Part shown: one piece after another, positions 7,847 through 15,454 of the stretch
Layout of the letters: every line of letters starts with the position of its first letter
Position numbering within the stretch: position 1 is the first letter of the stretch
Assembly (NCBI GenBank): GCA_937927525.1
Contig: CALBDR010000044.1
Span: 1 to 15,525, forward strand
Source: an uncultured Candidatus Melainabacteria bacterium
GTDB taxonomy: Bacteria; Cyanobacteriota; Vampirovibrionia; LMEP-6097
Direction: 5' to 3'
Length of the DNA stretch: 15,525 nt
Position numbers and translations under genes: made by a program
The notes under the pieces: model-generated
Databases searched by the model: none
What the model was told of the DNA's origin: nothing
The model's input: only the letters and a program-made list of their open reading frames with translations

Positions 7847-8517
7847 TAGTAATAACCTCCAAGACCAAGACCAAGATAATCATTATTTGTTGAATTTAAA
7901 GTATGATTTCCTGACTGTGAAGCGTTAATCTCAAATAAAGACTTTGTACGGTTTGTTGCCGACTGATTGCGTCCTAAATAACCTTTAATCTCATTCATTT
8001 TCTGATCGAATTTAGAAGCAAATAAACGAGCTTTCTCAATATCACTATATCTAACGTGAAATTCAGCCTCAACCCCTAACTTGATTAAAGGCTCATAGTA
8101 TTCAGGCATTATACTTGGGTTTCTTGAATACTGTAAATAATCTATCGTAATCGTTCCTGTTGAACCAAAGTTAAGTAAATTAACTTCCCAATTTGGATAA
8201 TTTTCAACTACTAAAGCTGTTGGAAGTAAACTATTCCCTTGCTCTCTTTGTCTATATAAAGAGTTATCAGCAACTTCATAAGTTGTCCCATCTGTGTTAT
8301 AAATACGGAGAATGGTGTGAACATTACCTGGCAGGGTCGCCACACCATTCGTAACCGTAATTGTATCTGTATTGTATACAGAGCCTTGTCTAAAGAGTAA
8401 AGTCAAATCATTGATAACATCACCAAGCATGTCTTTGATATCTTCAATCCGTTTCTCAGATGAATCACCAACTTTTCTTGCTATCTTTTTAGATAATGTA
8501 TCAATGGTTAAGACCAT
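7846..8517 (-). CDS. Probable head-tail adaptor (P22 gp4 / tail-tube-A-like)
   Basis: The 223-residue protein has the layout of podovirus adaptor proteins that bind the portal and form the first ring of the neck. Helices at about 1-42 (DTLSKKIARKVGD, KRIEDIKDMLGDVINDLTLL) are followed by a beta-sandwich (about 45-130; DTITVTNGVATLPGNVHTIL, GTITIDYLQYSRNP) and two helices at 134-178 (YYEPLIKLGVEAEFHVRYSD, ARLFASKFDQKMNEIKGYLG). The C-terminus is a Ser/Asn/Gly-rich tail ending GLGLGGYY, perhaps used to thread into the portal ring as in P22 gp4. Its length and place soon after the capsid gene fit. Start and stop both overlap neighbours by one base (TAATG). The last Gly-Gly codons supply the SD for the next gene. 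The assignment is by architecture, not by exact motif. Confidence 0.65.
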   Translation of the reverse strand: MVLTIDTLSKKIARKVGDSSEKRIEDIKDMLGDVINDLTLLFRQGSVYNTDTITVTNGVATLPGNVHTILRIYNTDGTTYEVADNSLYRQREQGNSLLPTALVVENYPNWEVNLLNFGSTGTITIDYLQYSRNPSIMPEYYEPLIKLGVEAEFHVRYSDIEKARLFASKFDQKMNEIKGYLGRNQSATNRTKSLFEINASQSGNHTLNSTNNDYLGLGLGGYY

Positions 8518-9053
8518 TAGGCTTTAACTTCCTCTTTCTTTTCTACCTTCTTACTTGCTACTTTTGGGGCAGGTTTTTCTTCAACCACTGCTTGTCTTTG
8601 CATTTGTTGGAAAGCACTTAACTTATTAAGGTCAGTGTCAGGGTCAATAACGCCTGCCATTTTAAGTTGGGCAAGAGATGCTTCAATTGCTCTATCCTGC
8701 ATTGACTTACCATCTTCTGGAATGGGTAATTTATGTTTTACAAACAAATCATGTATCTGTGGATGATAATCAATAAAATATTGTGAACCATAATCTTTCT
8801 TTAAAGTTCTTCCTGCTTTTCCACCATAAACCCAACGATCACCATTTTGCTTTAATAGTTCATCTGCAATTTGAACAGCGGTTAATGGATTTCCAGTAGA
8901 ATCAAAAGCATCTCCATCTTGAATGTCAATGGAAGCTCTACCCTGTGGGATTGTAAAATTTAGTTGTTGTGGACTCCAATCTTCACGGAACAACCCTAAA
9001 GTGTGTTCTGTTGTCTTGAATCTTGTACCTTTAAAAAGTTTGATTTTCTGCAT
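8517..9053 (-). CDS. Hypothetical virion-associated protein with charged C-terminal tail
   Basis: This 178-residue protein is not one I can name. The first half contains short beta-like stretches (LNFTIPQGRASIDIQDGDAF at about 31-50) and then a helix (TAVQIADELLKQ). Residues 100-150 are mostly helical, and the last 25 residues are a Lys/Glu/Ala/Val-rich tail (ending KKVEKKEEVKA) that should be disordered. It is the first gene after the capsid terminator and the gene before the adaptor, where podoviruses often encode head-decoration or head-completion proteins. The start is well supported: GAGAGAGG lies ten bases upstream of the ATG, between two short inverted repeats. It overlaps the next gene as TAATG. 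Possible roles are head decoration, neck protein or a small internal protein; the sequence does not choose among them. Confidence 0.75.
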   Translation of the reverse strand: MQKIKLFKGTRFKTTEHTLGLFREDWSPQQLNFTIPQGRASIDIQDGDAFDSTGNPLTAVQIADELLKQNGDRWVYGGKAGRTLKKDYGSQYFIDYHPQIHDLFVKHKLPIPEDGKSMQDRAIEASLAQLKMAGVIDPDTDLNKLSAFQQMQRQAVVEEKPAPKVASKKVEKKEEVKA

Positions 9054-9081
9054 TTAGTTTATACCTCTCTCTACCTATAAA
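9054..9081 (-). promoter_or_regulatory. SD of the 178-residue gene between inverted repeats
   Basis: TTTATA and TATAAA (9058-9063 and 9076-9081) form a 6-bp inverted repeat with a 12-base loop that reads GGTAGAGAGAGG on the minus strand. The ATG is at 9053, with nine bases between the end of GAGAGAGGT and the start codon, the same spacing as at the scaffold gene. No clear -35/-10 pair is seen between the terminator and this SD, so the gene probably depends on readthrough. Confidence 0.55.
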
Positions 9082-9095
9082 TTACCAAAACAACG

Positions 9096-9116
9096 AAAAA
9101 AGCCCCGAAGGGCTTT
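9096..9116 (-). terminator. Intrinsic terminator after the capsid gene, cUUCGg tetraloop
   Basis: On the minus strand AAAGCCC, the loop TTCG and GGGCTTT form a perfect 7-bp stem, and the T-tract is six bases long (including the last stem T residues). The C-G closing pair makes the extra-stable cUUCGg tetraloop. It lies 27 bases past the capsid stop codon. On the plus strand the stem is followed by TTTAATC, so it should work mainly in the minus direction. It probably acts as a partial terminator that lowers transcription of the tail genes relative to the capsid, as the T7 terminator after gene 10 does; this comparison is by position. Confidence 0.9.
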
Positions 9117-9142
9117 AATCGTGTGAAGGTTAGTTATTACTA

Positions 9143-10471
9143 TTAACTAGCAATTGTATGAGATAGACCAGTAACTAATCTTGCTGAATCAGCCATAAAT
9201 CTATACTCAAGACCGTATGCACCGTAGATTGCATCTTGAATTGCCATTTTATCGTTAGCAACAAGATTACCAGATGGGATTCCTTTCTTCTCAGAAACTT
9301 TACCCATTTGACCATTTTTAAGGTGGCATAACTCTAAGTGCTGTGCATCAAAGAATAATGCTTCATCTGTTTTACCACTTTGATCGTAAATTTCATGTCT
9401 TACAAAGTCAATCGGTAAGAAGTTGTTTTCGTAAGTTGTAGCTTTAAGACCGAATGTCTCATCACCAACAACCACGTTAGTTTCAACTAAATCCTTCATA
9501 ACTTCTTGGATTTTACGAATGAATACAGAACCACATAAACAAGTGATACGTCCACCCATGTTTGCATCTTGGATTAAAGAAGCGATTTCATCAAGTTTTG
9601 CTCTTGTGATATCATTTCCACCACCAACTAAAGCACTTGCCGCTACTGATGTTACAGTACCTTCAACACCTTGAGTTGAGTAAATAATGTTACCACTTGC
9701 ATCTGCTTGCTTGTTGATAGCACCTTCAACTAACGCTCTTTCAAGCTTAACTAAAAGGTTACCTTTTGCTCTTTCTTCTTTATCTTCAAACGCCATACGA
9801 CCATTACGCTTAGTTTGCTCTTCTTCCCAAGTTAAACCGTAATCCTCTCTAAAGATTTCGATATAGTTTACAGAAGCAGTTGGTCTGCTATCTATAATTG
9901 ACCCAGAAGTTGAACCAGTGCTTGCTGCTGTTGCAACTATTCTGATAACATCTCCATTTGTTTTAGTTTGTGGAGTTGCGTTAGATAAGCTCCAAGGGAA
10001 CGCAGTTAAACCAGTAAATCCAGTTTGTTGGAACGCTGGGTAAACTGTGATCTCATCTGGAGTTGCACCTATGTTTGTAGCAGTAACATAAAGATACTCA
10101 TTAGTTGTCATGTTTTTAACAATATCGCCTGCTCTAAGAATAGAAGCGTCTGCAACTGTTAAAGTGTTAGTTGAACCATAAGTACCAGTAGTTAATGTAC
10201 CTGTAACTAAAGTAGTCTCAAGAGTTAAACGTGGATCATGAGTAAGAATCTCAAACTCCATTTGCTCAACTTCTTTTGACTCTAAACTAATTCTTGCTTT
10301 TCTTTGGTCATTTGTTTCCTTTGCTCCTGGAACATCACCAAAGCCACCTACCATTAAAAGGGCTGTTTTTGTTGGTTTATAATATTTATCTTTCGATAAC
10401 TCAAATTCAACCCTTTTGTACTCTTCTGTACCTGGTGCAAAAGGTGTACCTAATCCTGTAATTGTAGCCAT
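9143..10471 (-). CDS. Major capsid protein, HK97-fold, SU10/DUF5309-like
   Basis: This 442-residue protein is the likely shell subunit. It follows the scaffold gene, has a strong SD (AAGGAG, 9 bases from the ATG), and is closed by an intrinsic terminator, as expected for the most highly made virion protein. The C-terminal half carries segments that resemble the SU10-type major capsid family: VNYIEIFREDYGLTWEEEQT at about 201-220, a helix with KLERALVEGAI at 242-252, GGRITCLCGSVFIRKIQ at 306-322 and a C-terminal part ending YGLEYRFMADSARLVTGLSH. Residues about 85-185 are rich in Thr, Gly and Val and look like an inserted beta domain (SILRAGDIVKN, EYLYVTATN), a feature also seen in that family. 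The N-terminal 60 residues contain no obvious protease-cleaved delta domain. The family name comes from memory of motifs and should be confirmed by a profile or structure search. Confidence 0.88.
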   Translation of the reverse strand: MATITGLGTPFAPGTEEYKRVEFELSKDKYYKPTKTALLMVGGFGDVPGAKETNDQRKARISLESKEVEQMEFEILTHDPRLTLETTLVTGTLTTGTYGSTNTLTVADASILRAGDIVKNMTTNEYLYVTATNIGATPDEITVYPAFQQTGFTGLTAFPWSLSNATPQTKTNGDVIRIVATAASTGSTSGSIIDSRPTASVNYIEIFREDYGLTWEEEQTKRNGRMAFEDKEERAKGNLLVKLERALVEGAINKQADASGNIIYSTQGVEGTVTSVAASALVGGGNDITRAKLDEIASLIQDANMGGRITCLCGSVFIRKIQEVMKDLVETNVVVGDETFGLKATTYENNFLPIDFVRHEIYDQSGKTDEALFFDAQHLELCHLKNGQMGKVSEKKGIPSGNLVANDKMAIQDAIYGAYGLEYRFMADSARLVTGLSHTIAS

Positions 10472-10488
10472 TGTATTTTACTCCTTGT

Positions 10489-11385
10489 TTATCTTCTGAC
10501 TGATGTTACTGAGAAACCAGAGTCGCCACTACCTGAATTGTAAGTTCCTGCGCCATTTGTACCATTTTGACCAAATCCACTAGCGTTACCATAACTACGC
10601 TCTTTCTTTTGCTTCATTTCATAATATTGTTGCCCTAAAGCGTCCATATTATTTAAAACAAAATCTGCAAGCTTAATCTTTTGTAAGTTCTGAATACCAC
10701 CAACTTGTTGGATTGCTTGAATTTCAAGTTGATTTAACTCTCCTTGAATTTGTGCTTTTTGCTCTCCTGTAAGCATTGGATTATTTAAAACTTGTCTCAT
10801 TTGACCAATTTTAGGGTTAATTGCAGCCGCAACATCATTTACGTTAGACATTTCATTTGCAAACTCTTCTCCATATTGATCCTTGAGATTGTTTAAGTAT
10901 TCCTGCTTAGCAACTTGTTGGTTTGCCGCAAACTTTTCCAACTCAACATATTGCTGTTGTTGTTGGAATGGAGTTAAGGCTTCCTGTACTCTTTGATCTA
11001 CTAAAGACTGAATGTAATTAGGATCACTTGCTAATTGGTCAAATACATCTGGCTGAGACTCTTGACCCGCTAAACCTAAGCCTTGTGCTAAAGCATTTTT
11101 TAACTGATCTACAGTCTGAACTTGCCCCTCTAAAGATTGAAGTTTCTTCTGATACTCAGATAATTGCGATTGTGATTGATGAAACGCTCTCTGTGTATCT
11201 TGGAATCTTTTCTCTAAAGTGCTGTAGTCGCCACCTGTACTATTACCTTGTTCACCGAGTCCACTACTTGTACTGTTAGCAGGGGTGCTTGATTGTGCGA
11301 GTCCTTCACTTCCAGAAGAAGATGATGGGGCACTTGCTCCGACTCCGCTATCATTAGTGGGGGTTGATTGATTTTCTAAATTCAT
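10489..11385 (-). CDS. Probable capsid scaffolding protein
   Basis: Scaffolds direct assembly of the coat protein into a prohead and then leave it. This 298-residue protein has the expected layout: a Ser/Thr/Gly-rich disordered N-terminus (about 1-52), a long Gln/Glu/Leu-rich coiled coil (about 54-105), a helical middle with five Gln in a row at 141-145 and helices to about 260, then a Gly/Asn/Ser linker and a short basic C-terminus (SVTSVRR), as in scaffolds that bind coat through a charged C-terminal end. It lies directly before the capsid gene. I chose the ATG at 11385 because GAGAGAGG lies upstream at SD distance; an in-frame ATG at 11421 would add twelve residues but sits upstream of that SD. 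No protease motif is visible, so it appears to be a plain scaffold and not a protease fusion. Confidence 0.78.
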   Translation of the reverse strand: MNLENQSTPTNDSGVGASAPSSSSGSEGLAQSSTPANSTSSGLGEQGNSTGGDYSTLEKRFQDTQRAFHQSQSQLSEYQKKLQSLEGQVQTVDQLKNALAQGLGLAGQESQPDVFDQLASDPNYIQSLVDQRVQEALTPFQQQQQYVELEKFAANQQVAKQEYLNNLKDQYGEEFANEMSNVNDVAAAINPKIGQMRQVLNNPMLTGEQKAQIQGELNQLEIQAIQQVGGIQNLQKIKLADFVLNNMDALGQQYYEMKQKKERSYGNASGFGQNGTNGAGTYNSGSGDSGFSVTSVRR

Positions 11386-11386
11386 A

Positions 11387-11418
11387 TATATAATACCTCT
11401 CTCGCCCGATATTATATA
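11387..11418 (-). promoter_or_regulatory. SD of the scaffold gene inside an AT stem-loop
   Basis: A 9-bp perfect inverted repeat, TATATAATA and TATTATATA (11387-11395 and 11410-11418), encloses a 14-base loop that on the minus strand ends in GAGAGAGG. The ATG of the scaffold gene follows at 11385. The SD would be exposed in the loop if the stem forms. This also decides the start at 11385 rather than 11421. Confidence 0.65.
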
Positions 11419-11425
11419 CAAACAC

Positions 11426-11809
11426 TTAATAAACTAGCTTGCTAAGCAATTCCTCTGGGTTTTCAGATAGCTCAAAAGCCTTCTTTCTAAGGGTATTTAC
11501 TTGCTTCTCTAAAACCTCTGGATTTAATTGACCGATAAGCTCTTTAATCGCTGATAATTGCGCTCTAACAATCTTCATTCTTTGTAAATCGTCTTTACTA
11601 TACTCATAATGATCGTTAATACTTAATTCTTTTAAAGCAAGATTATTTAAAGCAACTTGTTTAACTTGTAACCATTTCCCAATTCGATCAATAATTTTCT
11701 GTCCTTCCATTGACTTAATTGCAAAAGAAACTTGCTCTAACTCTGTTGCCTGCGCAAAAAGTTTGTTAATCTCTTCATTTACTTTTTTATTATCCTGGGA
11801 TTCCTGCAT
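11426..11809 (-). CDS. Small helical protein between portal and scaffold, function unknown
   Basis: I do not recognise this 127-residue protein. It is rich in Lys, Glu, Leu and Gln, has no Cys or hydrophobic membrane segment, and reads as nearly all alpha-helix with coiled-coil potential at about 5-55 (VNEEINKLFAQATELEQVSF) and 70-125. It starts inside the portal gene with a 20-base overlap in a different frame; the upstream SD is weak (GCAGGTAACATAAATG), so it is probably expressed by translational coupling to the portal. Its place between portal and scaffold suggests a role in head assembly, for example a portal-associated or scaffold-helper protein or a minor internal head protein. That is inference from position only. 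Overlap with a real gene and a clean open frame ending just before the next gene's hairpin SD support it being genuine. Confidence 0.75.
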   Translation of the reverse strand: MQESQDNKKVNEEINKLFAQATELEQVSFAIKSMEGQKIIDRIGKWLQVKQVALNNLALKELSINDHYEYSKDDLQRMKIVRAQLSAIKELIGQLNPEVLEKQVNTLRKKAFELSENPEELLSKLVY

Positions 11810-13661
11810 TTATGTTACCTGCTGCTATTTGATCTGGGTTTGGTGCTGGTGGTGGTTCTGCTCCCCCTGCTAACCCTGGCTCTTGCGCTACGTTCCCTGC
11901 TTGAGCCTCTGCTACCCCTGCCGCTTGTTGTTCAATCTGAAAACCAACATTTGCACGAGCAAGTTGAGTATATTCATCAAAACTAAGTGGGAAATATTTA
12001 TCAACATTCTCAAATTCACCTTGAGTTTTAAACCAGTCTTTAATCATCTCTTGAGTAGTGATACCTGGGTTTGTTTGCGCTAAATTAATAGCTTGCATTA
12101 ACTGTTGAAGCTTTCTATCCTTCTGTGCATCTAAATCTGCACTTAATCTAACTGCAATATTCGCCATTGGTGGAATATCATCTCTCTCTAAATAGATAAT
12201 TTCTGCTCCAGATGGTCCTGTAACTGGGAAGATTTGGTCAAGGTCTAAATAGTCATAATTAAGTAATAACCACTTTTCACCAACTTCTTTAAGCCCTTCA
12301 GATATGGTTCTAACCCCTCTTGAAAGTAATTTAGAACCAAACTGTGCTAACTGTGCAAACTGTCCCTGTGATCTAACATTTGATCCTGGGGTTTCCCCTC
12401 TTAAAATCTCATCTAAACCCATTGCTCTACCAGTATCATTGATAAGCTCTTGTTTTTGATTAGATACCTGTGGACTAAATAAATCAGGTCTAGTATGATC
12501 TACTCCACCCAAGTTATTCATTGTTATAACTGCACCTGGGAATAGATTTTCCATATCTTCTTGAACACCAGGTCCAGCATCTCTTGCAACCTTAGTATAT
12601 CCTCTAAAGTGCATTAACATATTATCTGCTTCTAATGATTGATACTGATTAATAAGTCTCCAATGAGCAACAATAACCTCATAATCTGACTTACCATTAA
12701 ATCTCTTGAAAGAATCATAGTTTTTAATGTGTGTAATCGGGTCAGTAAGGTTTCTATATCTTTGTCTTCTACCTAAATAAACTGCTCTATTCGCTATGCT
12801 CTCCCATTCCCCTGTATTTGGGTTAATAAGGTGCATAACTTCAACCATTGGGGATTCGTCATCAATTGGAGATGATTTACTGTACTTATCTGAGTGAGTT
12901 TCAACAAAAATGTTACGCCTATTATCATCATAGAAGTAACTAGCCATTTTAGGCATTGTAGTGCCTTTAATCATGTCTACATTTTCATATAAATTGTATT
13001 TCTCTTGATCTTCTTTAAGCTTATCAAAGGTTAATTCTTGTCTATATATGTAAAGTCTTTGTTCACTCCAAGAACAAGCTTTCGGGTCAGTCATAACCGC
13101 ATTTGGGTCTAAAGTTCTTATATTTGGTTGATTTTTCTTAACAAATTCTTGCTCCATTCCAGGAACTTCACGGATAACAGGTCTTTTAATCTCTCCATCA
13201 AAACCGATCTGGAAATTATCAGGCTGTTTAATGATTTTAGTTTGTCTATCCCAATAGGTTTCTAGTAACCAATCACCATACATACTCTTAGATTTACCAC
13301 CTAAGTAAAGCTCTCTATGGATATTACTATTATTCTCTTGATATTGGAAAACTTTAGTTAATTGTTCTGCTGAATCTACTGAAAATTCAGACCAAGGATG
13401 GATTTTCCATAACCCTTGACCACCAGAACCTAAAACCCCTTCTTCATAGAAAGAAGTTTTCATTTCAGTTACTAAAAATGGTAAATAATGGGTATATTTA
13501 ACTTGCCAAGGCTTTTTATTCCTTAACAACTCATCATACGAGTTATACATATTAGTATGAAACTGTCTATGCTGCCACTTGTGTTGCTCATGGCTGATAT
13601 AGTGATTGATAATATCAACTGCTCTTGCTAAAAGCTTTTTTTGGTCGTCATTTGCTGCCAT
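11790..13661 (-). CDS. Portal protein
   Basis: Portal proteins form the dodecameric ring at one head vertex through which DNA enters and leaves. The assignment rests on size (623 residues), the place immediately after terL, and sequence character. A mixed alpha/beta N-terminal two-thirds is followed by a segment typical of the portal crown-stem region at about 400-470, where GLDEILRGETPG leads into SQGQFAQLAQ and a long helix ending GEKWLLLNYDYLD. A helical part at about 510-580 precedes a Pro/Ala/Gly-rich disordered tail (590-623). Among portal families it seems closest in layout to the large podovirus portals of the P22 kind, but I cannot assign the family without a profile search. The start ATG is preceded by AAAGGTAGAGAGT, overlapping the terL stop region. 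The 3' end overlaps the next gene by 20 bases. Confidence 0.88.
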   Translation of the reverse strand: MAANDDQKKLLARAVDIINHYISHEQHKWQHRQFHTNMYNSYDELLRNKKPWQVKYTHYLPFLVTEMKTSFYEEGVLGSGGQGLWKIHPWSEFSVDSAEQLTKVFQYQENNSNIHRELYLGGKSKSMYGDWLLETYWDRQTKIIKQPDNFQIGFDGEIKRPVIREVPGMEQEFVKKNQPNIRTLDPNAVMTDPKACSWSEQRLYIYRQELTFDKLKEDQEKYNLYENVDMIKGTTMPKMASYFYDDNRRNIFVETHSDKYSKSSPIDDESPMVEVMHLINPNTGEWESIANRAVYLGRRQRYRNLTDPITHIKNYDSFKRFNGKSDYEVIVAHWRLINQYQSLEADNMLMHFRGYTKVARDAGPGVQEDMENLFPGAVITMNNLGGVDHTRPDLFSPQVSNQKQELINDTGRAMGLDEILRGETPGSNVRSQGQFAQLAQFGSKLLSRGVRTISEGLKEVGEKWLLLNYDYLDLDQIFPVTGPSGAEIIYLERDDIPPMANIAVRLSADLDAQKDRKLQQLMQAINLAQTNPGITTQEMIKDWFKTQGEFENVDKYFPLSFDEYTQLARANVGFQIEQQAAGVAEAQAGNVAQEPGLAGGAEPPPAPNPDQIAAGNINAGIPG

Positions 13662-13672
13662 ACTCTCTACCT

Positions 13673-15418
13673 TTAATATACCAATCCTTGGAAATGACGG
13701 TTTACTTTGCGCCTTTCTGCGATCTGTTCACTTGTCTGAAAATTCTCATAAGTGATGTTTGCACCATAAAACATTCTTAAACAAGCATCAACATCTGCGT
13801 GATCTTTTTTACTTCCAGTGGTTACCTGATCCGCTGACCCTTCCCTATATTCAAGCTTTAATAACTCCTGCTGACACTGATAAGTATAGTTATTAAAGAC
13901 ATTAAACTTTAACTTCCCATCTACTAAGTCCCTTCTAACTTTATCTCTCTTTGTTTCAGGGTCTCGCTTATCCATTTCTTCAGTACGGAAATTGTAATAA
14001 GACATATAGTCCATATATGAGTCTTTAATTGACTGAATATGTGGTTTTTGTTTATCTTCAATTCTTCCCTTGTCATTTATTTGATTATCCGCAACAATCA
14101 TTTCAGGGATAACATTCCAGTTTTGGAACATTTCCTGCATTAAGCGAGCTTGCTCTTCAGTATTTGTGTATTTCTTATAAACTTCTTGTAAAACATATTT
14201 CGTATCGTATTTATCTATCGCAATGAGGAGACAAACGAAAGGATCCGAGTAACCATAATCAAGAACAGCAAAGAATTTAAGTTCAGAAAATTTAGAAAGA
14301 AAGACTCCATCATGTGAATTAAAAGTATTAAAAGGTTCTTTATTCCCATCTTCGTCAATAATCTCTTGTTTAAACTCATAAACTTTCCCTCTATTTGATA
14401 CGAATAACCCTAAAATCCTTACTTGATACTCTGGGCTCATGTAAGCGATACCATTTACATGATCTGCAAAAGTATCAGGTACTTCTACATAATCTGCATC
14501 ATTCTTTATCTGGTCATATTTTAAAGTACGTAACTGAATATCGTTTTTTTCTAAATATTTCTTTAATTGATGTCCCTTTAAATACTTTTGGTTTTCTCTT
14601 TTTTTTGCAAACTTTGTTGGGAATCGAACCCACTCTAAACCTTGTGAAATCTTAAAGTTTGGGGCATTATCAAAGGTTGTTGCTTGGATAAGTTTAATCT
14701 GATTAGTCTCAAATAACACTGAATGATCTGGATCATTCCCTTGATGCCAGTCGTAAGACCAAGTGATACCATGGTCAGGGGTCATTGTCATTAGAATAAT
14801 CCCTGATGTAAAAGATATCTTTGTTTTTGCCGCAGAAAAGATTTCTCTTGGAGGTTCTTCATCCATTACAACAATGTTTACGTTACCTGACTCCCAAGTA
14901 CCAACACCACCTGTTTGAACTTTATATGGTTTAAATATAACCTCTGAGGTATATTTATCTGAAAAGTCTCCGTCTTTACAGGTTATGAACATCTTTTGGA
15001 TTTGATGCCCGATTGACTCTGTTCGATAATCAATTTTATCCCCTTTAAGGAATCGTTTAAGAGATTTTAAAGGTTCATCTCCTAGAATGTTTCTATCACG
15101 CCCACCATACCAAATAGTTAAAGGGGGTTTAAAGGGAAAGTTAATCCCATGCTTTTTCCCTAAACCTTTACAAGCGGCAACAACAATTTTCGCCATGATA
15201 TGTGTTTTCCCAATCTTATTCCCCCCAATAATTTGCACATATCTGTACTTTCCAATAGCGTTAGTAACTTCTACTTGCGCTAAGTTTTGTCCATAGTTAT
15301 CTTTAAGTAAAGGGTCTTCTTGTTCTAAAGCTTCTTGATCTTGCAACCCTGCTGCGAGCATTACAAGCTCTTCTTCGGTTAGATCATCTATTAATTCATC
15401 ATAGGAAAACTCACTCAT
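13673..15418 (-). CDS. terL: Terminase large subunit (DNA packaging ATPase and nuclease)
   Basis: This is the motor that cuts concatemeric phage DNA and pumps it through the portal into the prohead. The 581-residue protein shows the two expected domains. In the ATPase domain I see a Walker A-like loop GGNKIGKT at residues 65-72, a Walker B strand IVVMDEEP at 183-190 with the catalytic Glu after the Asp, and a TMTP coupling motif at about 211-214. In the RNase H-like nuclease domain the three expected acidic positions are D387 (VLDYGYSDP), D444 (VADNQ) and D542 (KKDHADVDA). All key residues are present, so it looks functional. A Lys-rich stretch at about 268-305 lies between the domains. The start ATG lies directly beside a GGTGG that ends a palindromic spacer, so SD spacing is unusually tight. 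It is the first gene of the minus-strand cluster and is followed after 11 bases by the portal gene. Confidence 0.95.
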   Translation of the reverse strand: MSEFSYDELIDDLTEEELVMLAAGLQDQEALEQEDPLLKDNYGQNLAQVEVTNAIGKYRYVQIIGGNKIGKTHIMAKIVVAACKGLGKKHGINFPFKPPLTIWYGGRDRNILGDEPLKSLKRFLKGDKIDYRTESIGHQIQKMFITCKDGDFSDKYTSEVIFKPYKVQTGGVGTWESGNVNIVVMDEEPPREIFSAAKTKISFTSGIILMTMTPDHGITWSYDWHQGNDPDHSVLFETNQIKLIQATTFDNAPNFKISQGLEWVRFPTKFAKKRENQKYLKGHQLKKYLEKNDIQLRTLKYDQIKNDADYVEVPDTFADHVNGIAYMSPEYQVRILGLFVSNRGKVYEFKQEIIDEDGNKEPFNTFNSHDGVFLSKFSELKFFAVLDYGYSDPFVCLLIAIDKYDTKYVLQEVYKKYTNTEEQARLMQEMFQNWNVIPEMIVADNQINDKGRIEDKQKPHIQSIKDSYMDYMSYYNFRTEEMDKRDPETKRDKVRRDLVDGKLKFNVFNNYTYQCQQELLKLEYREGSADQVTTGSKKDHADVDACLRMFYGANITYENFQTSEQIAERRKVNRHFQGLVY

Positions 15419-15420
15419 CC

Positions 15421-15454
15421 ACCTTTATTTTAACTAACTTGTTAATATAAAGGT
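15421..15454. repeat. 34-base imperfect palindrome between divergent starts
   Basis: The arms ACCTTTATTTTAAC (15421-15434) and GTTAATATAAAGGT (15441-15454) pair at 13 of 14 positions around a six-base centre, TAACTT. The palindrome fills the spacer between the terL ATG (15418) and the plus-strand ATG (15455) almost exactly, and each outer end supplies AAAGGT as an SD-like sequence for its gene. It is AT-rich, so it would be a weak terminator; an operator or a symmetric pair of ribosome sites is possible. Confidence 0.8.

Noticed and set aside
9054..9142. Promoter for the tail genes after the capsid terminator
   Set aside because: I found no -35/-10 pair with sensible spacing before the SD; the stretch holds only the terminator and the SD hairpin.
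11386..11421. Longer scaffold gene starting at ATG 11421
   Set aside because: It would place the GAGAGAGG SD inside the coding region, and the added residues (MYIISGERGIIY) do not look like the rest of the disordered N-terminus.
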